Shown here: in pieces, positions 1-6,700 of the stretch | Position numbering within the stretch: position 1 is the first letter of the stretch | Layout of the letters: each line of letters opens with the position of its first letter | Source of the DNA: CALGYY01 sp964585485 | GTDB lineage: Bacteria > Bacteroidota > Bacteroidia > Bacteroidales > CAIWKO01 | Assembly: GCA_964585485.1 (NCBI GenBank) | Contig: CAZPDS010000108.1 | Span: forward strand, 1 to 6,986 | DNA length: 6,986 nucleotides | Direction of reading: 5' to 3' | The notes under the pieces: model-generated | What the model was told of the DNA's origin: nothing | The model's input: the letters and a program-made list of their open reading frames with translations, nothing else | Database searches by the model: none | Made by a program: the position numbers and the translations under genes

Positions 1-1
1 C

Positions 2-739
2 ATCCTCCGCGATCAGTATGCCTACGGAATCCGTGTGGCTTATCAGGATGCGGTGGTGCTAAGTGGTAACACGATCAGATCGAACGCCTCGGGCGTTTAT
101 GGTATTTATGTCTACTCTTGCTATAATGCAAGCAAGATTGTAAAAAATACCGTCAATCTGAACGGAGGTGGCTATGGAGTTTATGTGTATTATTCCGATG
201 GTGTTAACGGCGGCGAAATTCTGTTGGCCAATAACATGATCAGTTTGGGCGGAACAGCCGCTTCTTATGGTATCTACGATTATTATTCAACGAATGTGAA
301 GGCATATTACAATAGTGTAAATGTTTATGCTAATAATGCAACCGCAAGGGCGCTTTATATCGCAGGTTCCTCAACAGACGATCTTTTCCATTTTTATAAG
401 AATAACATTCTGGCGTATTCCGGGCCTAATTCAGCCGGTATGGCAGCCTATATCTCTACAACCGCCATCGTAACCTATATGGATTACAATGATTTGTATA
501 GTACTGGAGCCAACCTCGGTTATTGGGCAGCCAACCGCGCTACCCTGGCCGCATGGCGTACTGCCAGTCTGAAAGACTCGAACTCCGTGTCGCTGAACCC
601 GCAGTTCCTTACCCCTGTCAACCTTCACACTTTTTCCCCGAACATTGTGGATAAAGGCAAGCCCGTTGTAGAGGTACTGGACGATATCGACGGCGAAATC
701 CGCAGTTTAACGGTTCCCGACATTGGTGCTGATGAGTTT
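2..739 (+). repeat. Beta-helix module A (C-terminal part), choice-of-anchor Q-like
   Basis: Residues 1-246 hold the last six rungs and the cap of a right-handed parallel beta-helix; the start is cut by the window edge. Rungs are marked by YGIR (residue 8), YGIY (33), YGVY (58), YGIY (89), RALY (116) and MAAY (147), each followed after about ten residues by an Asn-rich turn such as GNTI or KNTV. The cap holds YWAANRATLAAWRTAS, then KDSNSVSLNPQF, and ends in DIDGEIRSLTVPDIGADEF (residues 228-246). That ending is characteristic of Bacteroidota beta-helices of the choice-of-anchor Q type. Rung order and the distance from last rung to cap end (99 residues) match helices B and C. Such rods usually serve as stalks or sugar-binding surfaces; no catalytic residues of a polysaccharide lyase were recognised. 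Confidence 0.85.
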
Positions 740-3700
740 GCACTTTCCACCTACAATGTGGGGGTTGACTCTGTTGCCGCTCCGCTGAACGCTTGTGCTC
801 ATACCGCGACAACTTCGGTGGCTGTCCGGATCCGCAACATGGGCCTTAGTGCGGCTACCAATATTGATGTTTACTATGTGATGAATGGCGGCACTCCGGT
901 GCATGAGGTGATTCCCGGCCCCTTGGCGGTCGGCAGCACGATGGTCTACACATTCGCTACAACAGCCGACCTTTCTGCTTTTGGAACCTATAATTTTAAA
1001 TTCTACGCACATCTCACCGGAGATACCCTGGCGATGAATGATACGCTTTCGGGCTATTCGGTGTACAGTGGTTATAATTTCACTGCTGGTGCCTACACCC
1101 AGGGCTTTGAGCCAACGGAATATTTTGCCGACTGGAAAGCCTTTAGCGTTGGTGCGGATACCTATACGTATGAATTTCCATACAACAGTAGCACCTATGC
1201 TCATTCAGGCTCCTACAGCGCCCGTTACTATACGGCAAGTTCCAATACCACGGGCGACTGGTTGTTCTCGCGTTGTTTCCCATTGGAAGCGGGAAAAACC
1301 TACAAAATTAGTTTCTGGTACCGTGCATCTTCCGCAACCTATCCCCAGGGTGTGACCTTAAAATATGGCATGGGTGCAACTCCGGCTGCTATGACCAACA
1401 CCCTGGCTACCATCACCGGATTTACTTCCACTACCTACGCTCAGTCGGTTACCCAGTTTGTGGCCCCTGCCACCGGATCCTATAACTTCGGCTGGTATAG
1501 CAATACTGCCAATTCAGGTTATCATTACATTGATGATATCAATATCTCTGTTGTGCCTGAGCAGGAAGCAGCTCTCGAGAAAATACACAGGCCCGAAGGT
1601 GGTTGCGGTCTCACTAGCGCTGAGGATGTAATAATTCATGTTAAGAATACCGGCGCATTGCCCATTGTCGGCAATTTAACCGCAAACTATAAGGTTAATG
1701 GCGGAGCTACCGTAAGTGAAGTGATTCCTGCAACGCTGGCCCCCCTGGATACCTTGGATTACGTGTTTACTGCTAAGCTGAATTTGGCTGTAACGCAGGA
1801 TAGCACCTTTGACATTACGGCATGGATCAACCTGCCGGGCGATCCGTTTACCACAAATGACAGCGCCTTTAAATCCGTGGATTCCTATCACGTTCCCCTG
1901 GATCCTATGATTGTGAACGATACTGTGATCTTCGGAACGCAGGCCACCTTGCACGCCTACGCTGCCGATTCTGTATACTGGTATACCAGTCCCGTGGAAA
2001 CGGCTCATTTCTTTATGGGGCAGACCTACGTGACGCCGCAGTTGTTTGATACGGTTACGTATTACGTGGCGGCAAAGGCCGAAAGTGGTACTGCTAATGT
2101 TGGCGCTCCAAACACAGCAATTGGTGCCGGCGGATCCGGGACAACATCGTGGGAAATGATTTTTGATGTATTGAATCCTTCGGGGGTCACCATTAAATCG
2201 GTGGATATGTACCCGACGACAACAGCCGGATCTGCCTTTACGGTTATTGTTGAGAATGCATCCGGAACCCAGGTGGCGAGTTACTCCGGCGTAACCACCG
2301 TGCCCTCGGGATCGATGGAAACCGTCCCCATAAATCTGACGATACCCTTTGGAACGGGTTATAATATGTACATGAGCCCGAATCCGGGATTCTATCGTAA
2401 TACAGCCGGGTCGGCATATCCCTATACCATTCCGGGTGAGATTTCAATTACAGGAAATGGCTTTGGTCCGGAATATTATTACTGGTTCTACAATTGGCAG
2501 ATAGCCGGTTCCGGCTGCGAAAGCAACCGTTTGCCGGTGACCGCTTTCGTGGTAATACCACCCGAAGACCTGGCCGTTCTGGACCTGCTTTCCCCCGTGG
2601 ATGGTTGTACCTTCGGTACGGAACCGGTGAGTGTTACCCTGACCAACAATGGTTACAACACCATCACCAATTCATACTCCCTCGGATATTTCATCGACGG
2701 GAATCCGATTCCTACCGTGGAAGTGGTAACAACTGACATAGCTCCGGGCGATACCATCACCTATACCTTTACTACCCCGGCCGTGGTTCCTGTAGCATCC
2801 GGAGAAGCCACTTTCAACATCATGGTTTATGGCGAAAACACCAATGATATTTATTTTATTGATGATACCATTAACGGAGCTTTCACTTTGCGCTATTCGC
2901 CGGAAGATCCTATCGCCATTCACGATACCGTGCTTTATGGAACATCAGCCACACTGGAAGCACAATCACCTTATACGATCAACTGGTTCACCCAGCCAAG
3001 CGGCGGCTCGGCCGTTCAAACCGGACAGTATTACAATACCCCGGTACTTTATGGTGATGAGACTATGTACGTCCAGGCCACCAATGCAGTGCCCGGCGGC
3101 GTAACCATCATTGGCACCGGAACCAGTACTGAATCCTATGTCCCAGCTTATGGTTATTATGATTATGGATGGAGCTCAACCCTCTTTACCCCTGCTGAAC
3201 TGGGCTTTACCGGTCGTATCGACTCTATTGGATATTATGTTGGTACATTGTCCTCTCCGTATACACTGTATTCTCAGAGTATTTACATGGGTGTTGTGCC
3301 CTATGCAACCTTCACGGATTTGTATCCAACGAATACAACCACCTTCACCCAGGTGTATTCGGGCGATCTTACTTTTCCAGGCCCGGGTTGGTTTAAAATT
3401 GCCCTGCAAACGCCTTTCGTATATGACGGAACCGGTTCGCTGGAAATTGCATGGACAAACAACGATGGGGATTATGCCTTTGGGTACCCCAACTTCCGCT
3501 ACACTACCACTACGGGCACTATGGCGAAGTATGATTATCAGGATGGTTCGATGCCTACAGTAGAAGGCTCGGCTTCAACATCACGTCCGAACATGTATTT
3601 TAGTCACGAAACCCAGGGTTGTCCCAGTCACTCCGTTCCTGTGTATGCTGTTGTTACCGGACAGCCTGACCTCGATGCCGGCGTGGTGGAAATTCTCCAG

Positions 3701-6700
3701 CCTGTATCACCCACCTCCCTGGGCGTGAAGAATATCGAGGTGGTGATCCGCAACTTCGGTCTGGATACGCTGGAAACGGCGGAAATCAACTGGACTATGA
3801 ACGGTGTGCTTCAGACACCTTTCGTTTGGAATGGTTCGTTATTAACCGGACAGATCGACACAACCACTATCGGGACTTACGATTTTACCTATCAGCCCTA
3901 TCCCGGAAATAATGCGTTGGTGGTTTGGAGTGAGTTGCCCAACGGACAGCCCGACCCCATGGCCCTGAACGACTCTTCTTCCCTGCAGATTGACGCTCAT
4001 GATCCTTACAATGGTACTTACTACCTGGGAACAGCCACCCCTGACTTTCCTGACTTTACGTTCGCCGCAGCGGCACTTAAAGATTGGGGCGTCAGTGGAC
4101 CGGTGATCATTCTTGTGGAAGCGGGAACCTACGTTGAACAAGTGGTGTTTGATTCAATTCCCGGAACCAGCGCGGTGAACACCATTACCTTCCGTTCCCT
4201 TAGCGGAGAGAATACAGACGTTGTAGTATCTTACGGTGGGGCAACTTCGGCGGCCAATTATGTCGTGAAGCTGAACAACGGAAACTACATGCATTTTGAG
4301 GATATGACCTTCAAATCAACCACCACCGGTAGCTACGGTCGCGTTATCGAACTGGCCGGCGGATCGTCGTACAACCATTTTGAAGGAAATATTATTCAAG
4401 GGGTCGTTTCTACCTCGACGACCACCGCTGTTGTATACAGTGGAGCGGGTTCCGATAATTTTAACCGCTTCATCGGCAACCAGATTTTGAATGGATACTA
4501 CGGCGTGTATTTCTATGGCGCCAGTGCCAACAGAAAGCAAGGCAATCAGTTTATTGATAACGTCGTGAAGGGTTGGTACTACTATGGTATCTATACATAC
4601 TACAGCGATTCCGTTCGTATTATTGGAAACCAGGTTGAGCATGGCACCAACGCCTCAACAACCTATTCCATCTACCTAGCGTATGCCAACAACGGTGCGC
4701 GGGTTGAACGGAATAAAGTTAAGGTTACCTCCAGCGGCTCTACCTATGGTTTATACGCCTACTATAACAACCAATCCACAACGGTGCCGACCCTGATCGC
4801 GAACAACTTTATCAGTGCTTCGGGTGGAACCGGTACGGTGTATGGCCTTTATTTGTACTATTCCAACTACCTCGACGTGGTGTTTAATTCGGTGAATATC
4901 AACGGTGGTTCAGCCTCTGGAGGTCGGGCCCTATACACCTATAGCAGTAGTAATACACATCACAATTACCTGAATAATAATCTGGCTAATACAGCCTCAG
5001 GTTATGCCTACTATGTGAGTGCTGCTTCCGTGGTTGATGCATCCGATTTCAATAACTTATACACCAACGGCTCTGTATTGGCGTATTTTGCCGCGGATGC
5101 CGCTACTTTAGCCGATCTTCAGGCTACCAGCGGGAAAGATCTGACCTCGGTTTGTTCGAGTCCGGCCTTCGTGGGTACACACGATCTGCATACCTTTAAT
5201 ATTGATCTTTACAATACGGGTATGGCCTATGCGGGTGTTACCACAGACATTGATCTGGACCCACGCCATGCGCTTACGCCCTGCATCGGTGCTGATGAGT
5301 TTTTGCCACCTTCCGTGGATGCTGGTATTGTTAGCATTAATACGCCGGTTTCACCGGTGGGCAGCGGCCCGCAGACCATCAAGGTGAGCCTGCGCAATTT
5401 CGGATTGGATCCCCTCACCAATGTAACCATTGCCTGGTCAGTGGACGGTATCCTTGGAACTTCTTTCGCCTGGACAGGTTCTTTGACTGCCGGTGCTGTG
5501 CTGGATTCCATCGCCATTGGAAGCTACACATTCAGTTCAGGTGCCTCGGAAATTATGGCGTGGACCAGTCTCCCCAATGCAACCACCGATCCCAACGCGG
5601 CCAATGACACTGCGTACAAAACGGTGGTGGCCTGCTCTGGCCCCCTGGCCGGAACCTACACCATTGGACCCGTGGCGGCCAATTTTGTGGATTTCTCCGA
5701 AGCGGTCCTGGCACTGCAGTATTGCGGTGTTTCCGCACCGGTTGTATTTAATGTACAGTCGGGCATCTATAATGAACACATTGTCATCCGTCCGGTCGAT
5801 GGGGCTTCGGCTACCAACACCATCACCTTCCAGTCGGCCACCGGTGTGAATACTGATGTTACCCTTCGCTACGCCGCCAGTACAGCCAGTGACAACTATG
5901 TGCTCTGGCTCGACAGCGCCAACCATATCCGCTTCAGGAACCTCACCTTGCAGGCTTCCAGCGCAAACAGTTATGGATATGTGGTGGTGATAAATGGCGG
6001 TGCTTCCTATAATAACTTCGAGAACAACATCCTTCAGAGTGTGCCTTCTACTTCAAGCACCACTGCACCTGTTTACTCAGGTTCCGGCGCCTCCGACAGC
6101 TACAATGTCTTCGTCAATAACCAAATGAAAGATGGTTACTATGGCGTTTATTACTACGGGTCGTCAAGCGTACGCAAGTACTCTAATAAGTTTATCGGCA
6201 ATACCATTACCGGTGCTTATTATTATGGCCTGTACACCTATTACAATGATTCGCTCCAGGTCACGGGAAACAGGATCCGCAATGCGACGAATTCTAGCTC
6301 CTTCTATGGTATGTACCTGTACTATGCGAACAACGACCTCCTGGTGGATAAGAACATTGTAACCGGCACCAATACCAGTACATTCTATGGTATTTACCTG
6401 AATTACTCGGATGGCACAACGGCAAAACCCAATGTGGTCCGTAATAATTTTGTCAGTCAGTCGGTGGGAGCGAGTACCGCGTATGGTATCTATTCCTACT
6501 ATTCGGATTATGTCAATATTGTTAATAATTCAGTCAATATTAATGGGGGTTCCGCCACCTCGGGACGAGCATTCTACCTGTCCAATGGATCTGAAGTGAA
6601 GTTGTTGAACAATAACTTTGTGAACTCCGGACCGGGTTACGCTTATTACATAAGTTCGACGGGTGCGGTGACCGCTTCAAACTTCAACAATTATTACACG

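Noticed and set aside
707..1204. A minus-strand open frame of 165 codons
   Set aside because: It lies wholly opposite the continuous plus-strand frame, shows no recognisable domain, and its translation is rich in Arg, His and Ile as expected from the complement of Tyr/Asn/Thr/Ala codons.
3111..3563. A plus-strand open frame of 150 codons in another frame
   Set aside because: It overlaps the guest domain of Ig-like 2 in the main frame. Its Pro, Leu, Met and Arg-rich translation looks like a frame-shifted shadow.
5537..5926. A minus-strand open frame of 129 codons with a second overlapping one
   Set aside because: Opposite CARDB 5 and the start of helix C. Two overlapping antisense frames in one stretch indicate low stop density by chance, with no coding pattern or ribosome binding site.
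4499..6660. Recurring DNA words such as tatggtatctat that could suggest a tandem DNA repeat or CRISPR-like array
   Set aside because: The words are short, spaced in multiples of three at 72-96 bases, and vary at third codon positions. They come from the Y-G-I-Y protein rungs, not from a repeat of DNA origin.
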